DNA of 15,794 nt from positions 1 through 15,794 of the forward strand of contig JAZTZP010000118.1 in NCBI GenBank assembly GCA_045637525.1, in the 5' to 3' direction. This DNA is from JAZTZP01 sp045637525. GTDB taxonomy: Bacteria; Bacillota; Clostridia; UBA1381. This document shows positions 7,440 to 15,410 of this stretch, one piece after another; position 1 is the first letter of the stretch, and each line of letters starts with the position of its first letter. Position numbers and translations under genes: made by a program. Under the pieces are notes generated by a model. It saw only the letters and a list, made by a program, of their open reading frames with translations. It did not search any database and was not told where the DNA came from.

Positions 7440-7472
7440 GTCAATGTCATTAAGTTAATATATGATGTTGAC
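7440..7472 (+). other. Hairpin in the tsf 3' untranslated region
   Basis: Arms 7440-7450 and 7462-7472 can form an 11-base-pair stem as RNA, nine Watson-Crick pairs and two G-U pairs, with an 11-base loop. It sits 12 bases before the terminator stem. It may protect the transcript 3' end, or be incidental in AT-rich sequence. Confidence 0.35.
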
Positions 7473-7484
7473 TTGATGCAGAAC

Positions 7485-7523
7485 AAAAAAAGTTTGGAAT
7501 TAAAAAAATTCCAAACTTTTTTT
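7485..7523. terminator. Strong intrinsic terminator, probably bidirectional
   Basis: A perfect 17-base inverted repeat: arms 7485-7501 and 7507-7523 with a 5-base loop of A. The core pairs GTTTGGAATT with its complement, and the outer A-run and T-run give a U-tract in the RNA on either strand. It ends the rpsB-tsf transcript on the plus strand. It also lies about 170 bases downstream of the convergent AraC-type gene, so it can stop that transcript too. Confidence 0.85.
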
Positions 7524-7695
7524 ATTGCAAATCTAAATTTTGACATAACAAACAGGTAGATGTAAAATCTGTCAAGAAAATTGGCTTTTTCAGTTTTTAT
7601 GCTATCTTATATATAAAGCTGATTTTCTGACATAGTGATTTTTATTGTATGAAAAATTTCTCCATATGCATGGGAAAAATTAAATTCACAGATTT
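7524..7695. other. Convergent intergenic gap with a promoter-like signal
   Basis: No gene is visible here. On the plus strand there is TTGACA at 7540-7545, a 17-base spacer and TAAAAT at 7563-7568. A second, weaker pair follows: TTGGCT at 7581-7586 and TATCTT at 7603-7608 with TGC before it. Transcription from either would run antisense into the AraC-type gene. An imperfect inverted repeat around 7656-7682 could be a weak terminator of the minus-strand gene. Confidence 0.4.
7540..7568 (+). promoter_or_regulatory. Orphan sigmaA-like promoter after the tsf terminator
   Basis: Full-consensus TTGACA, optimal 17-base spacing, and a 5/6 match TAAAAT preceded by TG. No plus-strand reading frame follows before 10167. 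It could make a small or antisense RNA across the 3' part of the AraC-type gene, or be a chance match in AT-rich DNA. Confidence 0.4.
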
Positions 7696-9936
7696 TTATA
7701 CTTTTCGGAATTCTGTGGGTGTAACACCAACTTCATTTTTAAATACTCGTAAAAATGTTTTGATGCTGTAAAAACCGCATTCCTGGCTGATGTCCTGTAT
7801 GCTTTTATCTGTTGTTAGGAGAAGTTTTTTTGCTTCGTCTATCCTCAATTTGGTGATATATTCGTGAAAACCTGTCGAGAGCTTGCCTTTGAGTGCTTTT
7901 GAAAGACTTGTAAGATTAACTCCGAAATAATCAGATAAGAATTTCAATGACAAATCCTGGAATTTGAAATTCTTATCAATGTAAGAAATTATTTTCTCAT
8001 AATCAGTTGTTTTATTTTTGTGTGCAGAGCTTAATTTTAGCAGATAATCAACAAGTATCATCATATCTCTATATGCGTTTTTAGGTGGTTGATTAAGGCA
8101 CTCATAAATTATCTCATATTCGGGTTTGTTATCTTTATATGGGATTTTTTTTGTTCTCATAATATTAATTACTATTGCTAAAATATTACTGTAAATTTCC
8201 CTTTTTATTTTAGGAGAGCTATTACAGTATTCATCTATTATGTTGTTTATAATAGCATATGTATTATCTGAATCGCCCGATAGGAGAGCTTGAGATAATT
8301 TATTTTTAGTGTTTGAATCAAAGGTTATACCTTTTGTATTATCTCCTTGCTCGGTTAATATGATTCTTGCATTTGAAAGCTCTAATTCATCAAGATTTTT
8401 TTTGGCTTCAGCATAAAAGTTATTAAGTTCATTTAAATTATTACAAACAGAACTTTTTCCAATAGAAAGTTTTATGAATTCAGCATCATTTTTCAGATAT
8501 TCAGAAATCTGATTAATCATTTCATCAATTGCGCTTGTTTGTTTATGCTCGTCAAAATTTAATATAATGTTAAAACTATCCTGTTCAGCCGGTAAAACAT
8601 AGAGTGAGAAGTTCGCAGGAGGAAGATTCTTTATAACTGTGTAGAATCCGTACTTAAAGTATTCAAACTCTGCAGGTGTATAAAAATCGAAGAATTTTGA
8701 TGTAGGTGATATTTGTATTATGAATACACAGAACAGCTTATACGGAAAAAAGATGGATCCGCGTACTTCATGTTCCTCCGCCCTGTTGGCAAAATGGGAA
8801 TTTAATGTCAAAAGATTTGCTATATATTTTTCCTGGGCATCGGGAAGGATTTTATTAAGACGTTTTTTCGTAATTTGAGCAAGGCTGTTAATATCGTCAA
8901 GAATATTTTGACCTGTCGTAACGGGAGATTCTTCCGAGAGTGTGTTTTTTATGTTGTTTAATGGGGTATAAATCATTTTTGTGTTACGGAATACCATCAT
9001 AAGCGAAAAAATTAAAAACACCAGCATTATTAAAAAGGACAAAAGGATATTAGGCATAATTAATGCAACAATATCAGAAAACGGAATCATTGCAAAATAT
9101 GTATAGCCAATTAATGAGTTACTCTCTGAATAAAGCGAAACTGTATATCCGTCAGATTCAAAAGTTGTTTTATCGTCAGAAAGAAGCTTATTTATGAACG
9201 GTTTAGAAAATGAAACTTCGTTAAATGTATTCTTGTTTAGAGAATAGACTTTGTTTGCATACTTATTGAGAATATATACATCTGATTTTTCAGTTAAGCT
9301 GTTATTTGAAACAGTAGTTGTAAACAAGGAATTCATATCAACGTCAAAAATTAAATAGTTTTTTTGCTTGGTGTCTGTAATCTCCTGAAACACAACAGGA
9401 ATAACTGTAGAACGTGTATTTCCGGAAACTAAAATAGACGGGGAGAGAATACGATACGGTTCAAGATGATAAAAATTAAAGTTTTTCCAATATTCGGTAT
9501 TGTAGCCTGAATAAGAATGTGCATTAAAAAAATCATCAGCATATGACTGACCTTCGGGGTGATAGATTTTATTTTCAGATGGAGCATATATGTAAATGCA
9601 TTTTAAATAAGCATATGAATTACAAATCTTGTCTAAAGTATGGGATAATGTTTCGTTATATACAAGATTGGATTTTTTTGTGGCTTCTGATATACACGGA
9701 ATATTAATAAGTACTGTATATACATCGGAAAGGCTGGTGATTTTTGATTCGCAGGAATCAGAGATTTGATATAAAACATTTGCTGTATTTTGTTTGGCGG
9801 TGGTTAAGGTAGAATGATAGAGGTATGTCAAAACAGAAATAAAAGAAATAGCGAAAATAATTGTAGGAATTATTGCCGGAAAAAAGAGTTTAAAAAATGA
9901 TTTACGTGAATTTCTTTCATTTGAGATTTTTTTCAT
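7696..9936 (-). CDS. Membrane sensor / AraC-family transcriptional regulator (YesS-like)
   Basis: A one-protein signalling device of 746 residues. A basic N-terminus leads into a transmembrane helix (about 19-41), then an extracytoplasmic sensor region of about 245 residues and a second helix (about 289-318). The cytoplasmic middle region (about 385-525) includes SIGKSSVCNNLNELNNFYAEAKKNL, resembling the degenerate GGDEF-like region of YesN/YesS-type regulators. The C-terminal AraC DNA-binding domain (about 643-746) has two helix-turn-helix units, LSLKFLSDYFGVNLTSLSKAL and SIQDISQECGFYSIKTFLRVFKNEVGVTPTEFRK. The start is at 9936 because GGAGG at 9945-9949 is 8 bases away; ATG at 9942 is too close and GTG at 9951 overlaps that site. 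It is divergent from the sugar-binding lipoprotein operon, its likely target. Confidence 0.9.
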   Translation of the reverse strand: MKKISNERNSRKSFFKLFFPAIIPTIIFAISFISVLTYLYHSTLTTAKQNTANVLYQISDSCESKITSLSDVYTVLINIPCISEATKKSNLVYNETLSHTLDKICNSYAYLKCIYIYAPSENKIYHPEGQSYADDFFNAHSYSGYNTEYWKNFNFYHLEPYRILSPSILVSGNTRSTVIPVVFQEITDTKQKNYLIFDVDMNSLFTTTVSNNSLTEKSDVYILNKYANKVYSLNKNTFNEVSFSKPFINKLLSDDKTTFESDGYTVSLYSESNSLIGYTYFAMIPFSDIVALIMPNILLSFLIMLVFLIFSLMMVFRNTKMIYTPLNNIKNTLSEESPVTTGQNILDDINSLAQITKKRLNKILPDAQEKYIANLLTLNSHFANRAEEHEVRGSIFFPYKLFCVFIIQISPTSKFFDFYTPAEFEYFKYGFYTVIKNLPPANFSLYVLPAEQDSFNIILNFDEHKQTSAIDEMINQISEYLKNDAEFIKLSIGKSSVCNNLNELNNFYAEAKKNLDELELSNARIILTEQGDNTKGITFDSNTKNKLSQALLSGDSDNTYAIINNIIDEYCNSSPKIKREIYSNILAIVINIMRTKKIPYKDNKPEYEIIYECLNQPPKNAYRDMMILVDYLLKLSSAHKNKTTDYEKIISYIDKNFKFQDLSLKFLSDYFGVNLTSLSKALKGKLSTGFHEYITKLRIDEAKKLLLTTDKSIQDISQECGFYSIKTFLRVFKNEVGVTPTEFRKV

Positions 9937-9944
9937 AGTCATTT

Positions 9945-9949
9945 CCTCC
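9945..9949 (-). promoter_or_regulatory. Ribosome binding site that decides the AraC-type gene start
   Basis: GGAGG on the minus strand. Spacing is 8 bases to the ATG at 9936 and 2 bases to the ATG at 9942, so the 9936 start (MKKISN...) is preferred. Confidence 0.7.
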
Positions 9950-9972
9950 ACTAAATATTAGGTAGTGTTTTT

Positions 9973-10001
9973 ATTATACCACAGAAAAAATTTTTTGTCA
10001 A
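9973..10001 (-). promoter_or_regulatory. Perfect-consensus promoter of the AraC-type regulator
   Basis: On the minus strand TTGACA (9996-10001), a 17-base spacer, then TATAAT (9973-9978) with TGG before it, so both hexamers, the spacing and an extended -10 are ideal. Transcription would start about 30 bases before the start codon. Such a promoter needs no activator, suggesting steady production of the sensor unless repressed. Confidence 0.8.
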
Positions 10002-10070
10002 TAGAGGGGTGTGAAAAAGTGATAATATGGGCGTTTATAAGGTTGTTGGCAAATAATGAGACGCTGGAAA

Positions 10071-10091
10071 ATTTTGTCCCTTTACAAAAAT
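10071..10091. promoter_or_regulatory. Inverted repeat over the -35 of the lipoprotein operon
   Basis: ATTTTGT at 10071-10077 faces ACAAAA at 10084-10089 across a short gap and overlaps the -35 box at 10081-10086. It is a candidate operator, but AraC proteins more often use direct repeats, and the arms are AT-rich and short. Confidence 0.25.
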
Positions 10092-10109
10092 TGCATGGTA
10101 TGTTAATAT
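10081..10109 (+). promoter_or_regulatory. Promoter of the solute-binding/SLH/PL22-like operon
   Basis: TTTACA at 10081-10086, a 17-base spacer and TAATAT at 10104-10109, with TGT immediately before it (extended -10). The transcript start is near 10116, about 50 bases ahead of the lipoprotein gene. It lies back to back with the regulator promoter, about 80 bases apart, leaving 10002-10080 as the likely regulator-binding zone. Confidence 0.6.
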
Positions 10110-10166
10110 GTAAATAAGAGTTAGAATGTTAAGAAAAAAAGATAATATGCATTTTGGAGGAGTAGC

Positions 10167-11570
10167 ATGACGGAATGTAGAAAAATAAAAAAGTATTTTC
10201 TTTTGAATACCGTAATGGTGATATGTTTATTATTGTTAGCAGGGTGTGAACAAAATTCAGATAATGAGTCAGACGGAAAAGTTAAAGTCGTTTTAGGTGG
10301 ATATTATACTTCGGACACGCAATTGGGAATCCCCGAATATCATCTGGAGTCGGAAAGAAAGTTTGAAGAGTTGCACTCGAATATTGATATAGTAAATTCC
10401 GGGTGGAATTTTTCGCCTGAAACATATCTTGCAAAGGCCGAGGGTGGGACTTTACCGACACTTTATTATGTGCCGATGACGGAGTCATATAATGTAATAA
10501 AGCAAGGATATGCAGCAGATATAACGGATGAATATATTGAAAGGGGATATTATGATGCTACTCGTGATTTTATACTTGACAAGATATCAAGAGACGGACG
10601 AGTGTATATAATTCCTGTAAATATTTATGATTTGGGACTGTTTCTCAACATGGATGTATACCGTGAGGTGGGATATGTATCTGAGGATGATACTCCATAT
10701 CAGCCTCAGACCTGGGAAGAAGTTGCTGAAATTGCAAAAAAGATAAAAGATACTACAGGAAATGCGGGATTTGTATTTCCAACGGAAGGGCGAATTGCTG
10801 GATGGTTTTTTATGCCGATAGCATGGAGCTATGGAACGGTTTTTGAAAAGTACGAGAATGGAAAATGGATAGCATGTTTTAACAGCCCGGAATGCGAAGA
10901 AGCGCTCCAATATATTAAAGAGTTAAAGTGGAAATACAATGTATTACAGGAAACTTCTCTGTCAGATAACACAGAATATAGAAAATATGTAGCAAGTAAT
11001 AAGTGTGGTTTTGCATTCGGAGAAGATGAAAGTGTTAAAGCAATGATTACCTATGGAATGAATCGTGATGTTGTTGGACTTGTTTCAATGCCTGCCGGAC
11101 CTGTACGTAAGGTTACTTTAGTTGGAGGAAGTTATAATGTGATAAATGAAAACGCAACACCTGAACAGAAAAAAGCGGCGATGGATTGGGTGGAATATGA
11201 GCGTAGACCGGTAAAACTGACAGATGTGTACAAGGAAAAGGTAGATGACAGGCTTAAAGAGTATGATGACAAGGGGTACCTCATCGGAATTGAGTCGATA
11301 GGACTGTGGGAAAAAAATGCTGAAGCTGAGCAATATTTAAATCAGAAAACGAAAGAAATGGTTAATGTGAACTATAACCATATAAGACATTACAACGATA
11401 AATCAAACGTAGAATTAAAACTTGAAGAGCCGATTGGGGCACAGATGCTTTATGAGATTCTCGGCGAAGTTATAAACGAAGTATTGACAGATGAGAATGC
11501 GAATTTAACTGAGCTTCTGGATCGCGCGGCAAATGAGTTCCAGACGAAGTGTTTGGATTATGCCAATTAA
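10167..11570 (+). CDS. Extracellular solute-binding lipoprotein (family 1, carbohydrate-type)
   Basis: A lipid-anchored substrate-capture protein of the ABC importer type, outside the membrane. The 467-residue product has a basic N-terminus, a hydrophobic core, and the lipobox LLAGC with cysteine 27 as the modified residue. The mature part shows the family layout: KVVLGGYYTSD, a FEELHSNIDIV strand-helix, WNFSPETYLAKAEGGTLPTLYYVP and YDLGLFLNMDVYREVGY, with the PQTWEEVAEIAKKIKDTTG hinge segment. GGAGG at 10156-10160 supports the start. It is the first gene of the operon and divergent from the AraC-type sensor, as in many sugar loci. Oddly, no permease genes follow within the window; the next genes are an SLH protein and a PL22-like protein. 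The ligand is probably a saccharide, inferred from context. Confidence 0.88.
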   Translation: MTECRKIKKYFLLNTVMVICLLLLAGCEQNSDNESDGKVKVVLGGYYTSDTQLGIPEYHLESERKFEELHSNIDIVNSGWNFSPETYLAKAEGGTLPTLYYVPMTESYNVIKQGYAADITDEYIERGYYDATRDFILDKISRDGRVYIIPVNIYDLGLFLNMDVYREVGYVSEDDTPYQPQTWEEVAEIAKKIKDTTGNAGFVFPTEGRIAGWFFMPIAWSYGTVFEKYENGKWIACFNSPECEEALQYIKELKWKYNVLQETSLSDNTEYRKYVASNKCGFAFGEDESVKAMITYGMNRDVVGLVSMPAGPVRKVTLVGGSYNVINENATPEQKKAAMDWVEYERRPVKLTDVYKEKVDDRLKEYDDKGYLIGIESIGLWEKNAEAEQYLNQKTKEMVNVNYNHIRHYNDKSNVELKLEEPIGAQMLYEILGEVINEVLTDENANLTELLDRAANEFQTKCLDYAN

Positions 11571-11604
11571 TATATTTAGAATTAACAAAAAGGAGAAATA
11601 AAAA

Positions 11605-14220
11605 ATGAAAAGATTTATTAATTTATTTTTGAGTGTGACAATAATTTTAAACACTTTATCTGTTTTTACTGCATTTGCACAAAACGAAGAAAAGGCAACA
11701 GATACAACTTATATTGATTTTTTGAGTATACTTGGAGTTTTGGAAACGACAGATAAGTCAAATATAACAGCAGAGGTTACAAGAGAAAGTTTTGCATATC
11801 TTACAGCAAAGGCAACAGGAATATCGGTTACAGGTAACGATGAGTCAAGAAGATATAAAGATGTTCCGACGTATAGCTATGCTTTTTCTGCGATTAATAA
11901 TCTGGTGGATTTTGGAGTTATATCGGAAAGTGCCGACGGTAGATTCAGACCGAATGAGTATATAACCTATAACGAGGCTTGTACAATGCTTTTAAATGCA
12001 ATGAACTATGACGTTTTAGCGGAGAATTACGGTGTGTGGCCGCATAATTATCAGGCTGTTGTTTCAGAATTAGACATAGAGGTTAAAAGATTTAATGATG
12101 TTGTGACTTTAGATAAGGCAGCAAAGCTTATTGTGGAGTTTATGAAAGCACCTACATATCAGTTTGACGGAGATGAATACAGTTCATCTGGGAAGAGTTT
12201 ATTTGAAAAAGTGTTCTCGATAGAATGCGGTGAGGGTACTGTTGAAGCTTTTTCGGGCGGTGCTTTAGATTCAGGTGATATTATGCATGAAAAACATGTG
12301 AAAATTTCGGGTAAAAATTTTGAGGTAGGCAACGATTTCGATGAAAGTAAATATTTTGCAGGCTATGTTGAGTATTTTTACTGCTATGAAAGTGGAAAAG
12401 AAGAAATTGTGTTTATGCGGAAGGCTGACGGTGCAGAGAAAGATTTGATAATTGATATTGATAACTTTGCATCTTTAGAAAACGGACGTATATCATATTA
12501 TAAGGACGAAAATCTGTCTTCGGTAAAAAGGCAATCCTTAGAAAATGACTATACAATCGTTTACAACGGCATGCCGCTCATAACAAAGGTGACGGAGACA
12601 ATTGAAAATTTAAACAAAGGAAGTATAACACTGAAGGACTCAAACGACAACGGGAAATATGATGTTGTCTTGATTTCAGATTACAAAAACTTTGTTGTGA
12701 GTACTTATGATTCATATAACTCTGTAGTTTATGATAAAATTGTGCAGGGTAATAAAATAGATTTTTTGGATAAAAGCCATGTAAAGGTAAGTGCGGACGG
12801 AAAAGAAATTTCGTATGATTCATTAATTACAGATAATGTTTTATCCATAGCACAGTCGCAGGATGGTGAAATTATATCAATCCTTGTATCAGGAAGTTTC
12901 AAAAAAGGAAAACTTGAAGCTTTAAATGAGGATGTTGCAGTAATAGATGGAGTTGAATATGAGATAGAGAAAAGCTATACGGATAAATTTTTGACAGGAG
13001 TAGGTACGGAAGCTGTATTCCATCTTGATTCGTTTGGTAAAATTGCTTATGCTTCAAAAGCAGAGACGAGCAGAATGAAGTTTGCTTATATCATAAAAGG
13101 TATATTATCCGAAGATGATGACGGCTATAAAATCAAGATGTTGACAGAGGATAACGAAATCGTTCTTATGCCTGTGGCAGAAAAGATTACAGTTGATGGA
13201 GACAGACTTGATACAACTGAAGAAATCAGAGATTATTTTCTTGATGAGAATAAAGAATTCAAGCAACAGCTTATAGAATACGCACAAAATAATGCGGGTG
13301 AAATAAGAGAGATTGATACATCGTTGGTTCAAAATGATTATGAAGACCACGATTACTCATTAAGAGAAATATTTCCGGATGCGATAAAGGATCAAACGTG
13401 GTGGGGAATACGAGGACGATATATGTATAAGGCGTTGTTAAGAACGCAGGTTGTGACTTTTATTGTCCCGGAAGAAGCAGATGCAGCTGATAAGGATTAC
13501 AGAATTGCGAAATCATGGCAGGAGGCAACAGGTTCAACGTCCAGTGAGTGGTGGGAGCCTATTGATATGTACTGGAGAAGTGAAGACAGTGCATATGTTG
13601 ATGTGGCAGTAAAACCTATGTCGGGAACTATTGAAAACTCTGAAAGAAATGTTGTAATGGTTTCTCAAATCAGCTTAGTCTGGGACGATGCAGAAGGTGA
13701 AATTGTAACAGGTATAAAGGGCATAGATTCTACGGGAAGCCCTATTATGTTGCAAGCACCGACAGAGCTTTGTGATGAAGGTATAGAAAAAGGTGACCTG
13801 GTAACAGTTGGTACATATATGAATGGTGAAGTATCAGGTGCAAAATTGGTTTATGATGTAAGCAAGGGCGGTGAGCCTGAAGGATTTGTGGAAACGTCAT
13901 ATCCAGGAGTAGGAGAATTTTTATTGCTTGTCGCAGGAGGACAGCCCGGAAAATACAGTAGTGACACGCAAATTTCCTTTGGCTATGCGAAAAAGGTATT
14001 TGATGAAGGAGTAGTGTCAATGTCACGACATTTAGGCGGTGCTGAAACAGAGAGAATGGTATTTCCGGCTGCGGTTGCGATATATGATAAAACAACGGGA
14101 GAAATATATTCTGGTTCAATTGCGGATGTTATGTCTTATGAGGCGGCCGGTAATGATTGCTCTAAGCTTTTCTATCACACATACCGCGGTGTAGGAGATG
14201 GTATGTTTATCTATAAATAA
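11605..14220 (+). CDS. Exported SLH-domain surface protein, body of unknown function
   Basis: The 871-residue product begins with a signal peptide (MKRF, a hydrophobic core, and a likely cleavage after AFA near residue 25). Three S-layer-homology-like modules follow at about 36-72, 84-136 and 137-182. The second is clearest, with YKDVPTYSYAFSAINNLVDFGVI and FRPNEYITYNEA. SLH modules usually bind secondary cell-wall polymers, so the protein is probably held on the cell surface. The remaining 690 residues look like exported beta-rich sequence with recurring strand-like segments such as GKLEALNEDVAVIDGVEYEI. I recognise no catalytic family there. AGGAGA at 11591-11596 precedes the start. It sits between the binding lipoprotein and the PL22-like gene with spacers of about 25-35 bases, so it is likely co-expressed and involved with the same substrate. 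Confidence 0.85.
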   Translation: MKRFINLFLSVTIILNTLSVFTAFAQNEEKATDTTYIDFLSILGVLETTDKSNITAEVTRESFAYLTAKATGISVTGNDESRRYKDVPTYSYAFSAINNLVDFGVISESADGRFRPNEYITYNEACTMLLNAMNYDVLAENYGVWPHNYQAVVSELDIEVKRFNDVVTLDKAAKLIVEFMKAPTYQFDGDEYSSSGKSLFEKVFSIECGEGTVEAFSGGALDSGDIMHEKHVKISGKNFEVGNDFDESKYFAGYVEYFYCYESGKEEIVFMRKADGAEKDLIIDIDNFASLENGRISYYKDENLSSVKRQSLENDYTIVYNGMPLITKVTETIENLNKGSITLKDSNDNGKYDVVLISDYKNFVVSTYDSYNSVVYDKIVQGNKIDFLDKSHVKVSADGKEISYDSLITDNVLSIAQSQDGEIISILVSGSFKKGKLEALNEDVAVIDGVEYEIEKSYTDKFLTGVGTEAVFHLDSFGKIAYASKAETSRMKFAYIIKGILSEDDDGYKIKMLTEDNEIVLMPVAEKITVDGDRLDTTEEIRDYFLDENKEFKQQLIEYAQNNAGEIREIDTSLVQNDYEDHDYSLREIFPDAIKDQTWWGIRGRYMYKALLRTQVVTFIVPEEADAADKDYRIAKSWQEATGSTSSEWWEPIDMYWRSEDSAYVDVAVKPMSGTIENSERNVVMVSQISLVWDDAEGEIVTGIKGIDSTGSPIMLQAPTELCDEGIEKGDLVTVGTYMNGEVSGAKLVYDVSKGGEPEGFVETSYPGVGEFLLLVAGGQPGKYSSDTQISFGYAKKVFDEGVVSMSRHLGGAETERMVFPAAVAIYDKTTGEIYSGSIADVMSYEAAGNDCSKLFYHTYRGVGDGMFIYK

Positions 14221-14245
14221 ATTTTGAAGAAAGGTGGAAAGAAAA

Positions 14246-15403
14246 ATGTACGATTTATCAAAACACCCGTATTTTGAAGAATATGTGGATCCGAAAAGCG
14301 GTGTAAGAAGTTATATACTTAAAGAAAGAGTGGGCTTTGCACAGCAGCATTTTTATTTTACTAATACAAGTCTTACTCATGACGGAAAGTATTTGTGGAT
14401 TAGATGTATTAATCCGCCGGCGCTTATCTGTAACTTGGCTGTTGTTTCGCTTGATCCTGAAAATCCTTTTATACGTAATTTTCCGGGTGCTGGATATTCT
14501 GGAGACGGAAATATGCCCGGACTTATGCCGGGCACACATTCGGCGGTTTTTGCTGAGGGCAAAAAAGTTTATACTGTTGATATTGAGGGGAACATTAAAA
14601 CCTTGATAGAACTCCCCAAAGAATATGAAAAGAAAAGAATACCAAACAGAGTTTTTACACATGTAAGCTTTTCAAAAGACAGGAAAATGATTGCACTTGA
14701 TACATTTTCGGGTGATAAGTCAAATGTCGCTGTGGGAAATATTGAAACAGGAGAGGTAAAAACTTTATTCAGAACGGCAGGGTTTTATGATCATGCAATG
14801 TTTTCGCCGACAGAGAACGGTCTTATGCTGATAGATCAGGATGGCTGGACTGACCTTTGCTCAGATGAGCATTTTGTATTTATAAACAGAATGTGGATTT
14901 TGGATGTGGAAAAGGAAACGTTTGAGGCTGTTATTCCGGACAGTTGGTATGAGCATGGTTCAAAAATAGCGCATGATTTTTGGTCACTTGACGGAACACT
15001 TTGTTATATCGACTATGACAAGGGGGCTTATGAGTGTGATGTGAAGACAAAAAAACACACTCATGTGTGGAAGAGACCTGTGTGTCACAGTCATACCAAT
15101 TATGACAGAAGTATGTGGGTTGCAGATCAAACTCCATATCAATGGAAGGACATTCCTTGTCGTGTTATATTCTATGACAGACAAACGAATAAGGAACTTG
15201 ATATTTTCTCGGCGTTGCCTTATCCGAATATAGATTTTCGTAACGTAGACAGCTGTTATCATACAGACCCACATCCTGCTTTTTCTGAAAACGGTGAGTG
15301 GATTATATCTACAACAACGGTTAAAGGCGGTCAGGTTGACGTTGCGATAACACCTGTTGAACCGCTGGTAAAGCTCTGTCGGGAAAACGGAACGGAGGTT
15401 TAA
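14246..15403 (+). CDS. Oligogalacturonate lyase-like beta-propeller protein (PL22-like)
   Basis: A cytoplasmic-type protein of 385 residues without signal peptide. It has propeller-like repeats of about 45 residues (HDGKYLWIRC, FSKDRKMIALDTF, FSPTENGLMLI, SLDGTLCYIDY, FSENGEWIIST). Conserved-looking histidines fall where PL22 oligogalacturonate lyases place their base and metal ligands: FYDHAMFSP (His 183), KIAHDFWS (His 243), PVCHSHTNYD (His 281, His 283) and CYHTDPHPAFS (His 339, His 343). PL22 enzymes cleave unsaturated digalacturonate in pectin breakdown. The start is at 14246 because AAGGTGG at 14231-14237 lies 8 bases upstream; the longer GTG start at 14234 falls inside that site. Family assignment is by motif memory. 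The actual substrate may be another uronic-acid oligosaccharide, since such families contain many uncharacterised branches. Confidence 0.7.
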   Translation: MYDLSKHPYFEEYVDPKSGVRSYILKERVGFAQQHFYFTNTSLTHDGKYLWIRCINPPALICNLAVVSLDPENPFIRNFPGAGYSGDGNMPGLMPGTHSAVFAEGKKVYTVDIEGNIKTLIELPKEYEKKRIPNRVFTHVSFSKDRKMIALDTFSGDKSNVAVGNIETGEVKTLFRTAGFYDHAMFSPTENGLMLIDQDGWTDLCSDEHFVFINRMWILDVEKETFEAVIPDSWYEHGSKIAHDFWSLDGTLCYIDYDKGAYECDVKTKKHTHVWKRPVCHSHTNYDRSMWVADQTPYQWKDIPCRVIFYDRQTNKELDIFSALPYPNIDFRNVDSCYHTDPHPAFSENGEWIISTTTVKGGQVDVAITPVEPLVKLCRENGTEV

Positions 15404-15410
15404 ATAGTAA

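Noticed and set aside
9940..9951. GTG start at 9951 or ATG at 9942 for the AraC-type gene
   Set aside because: The GTG overlaps the GGAGG ribosome binding site and the ATG is only 2 bases from it; the ATG at 9936 has normal spacing.
14258..14662. Minus-strand open frame of 134 codons opposite the PL22-like gene
   Set aside because: It overlaps a well-supported plus-strand gene, has low-complexity basic and aromatic composition, and shows no start signal.
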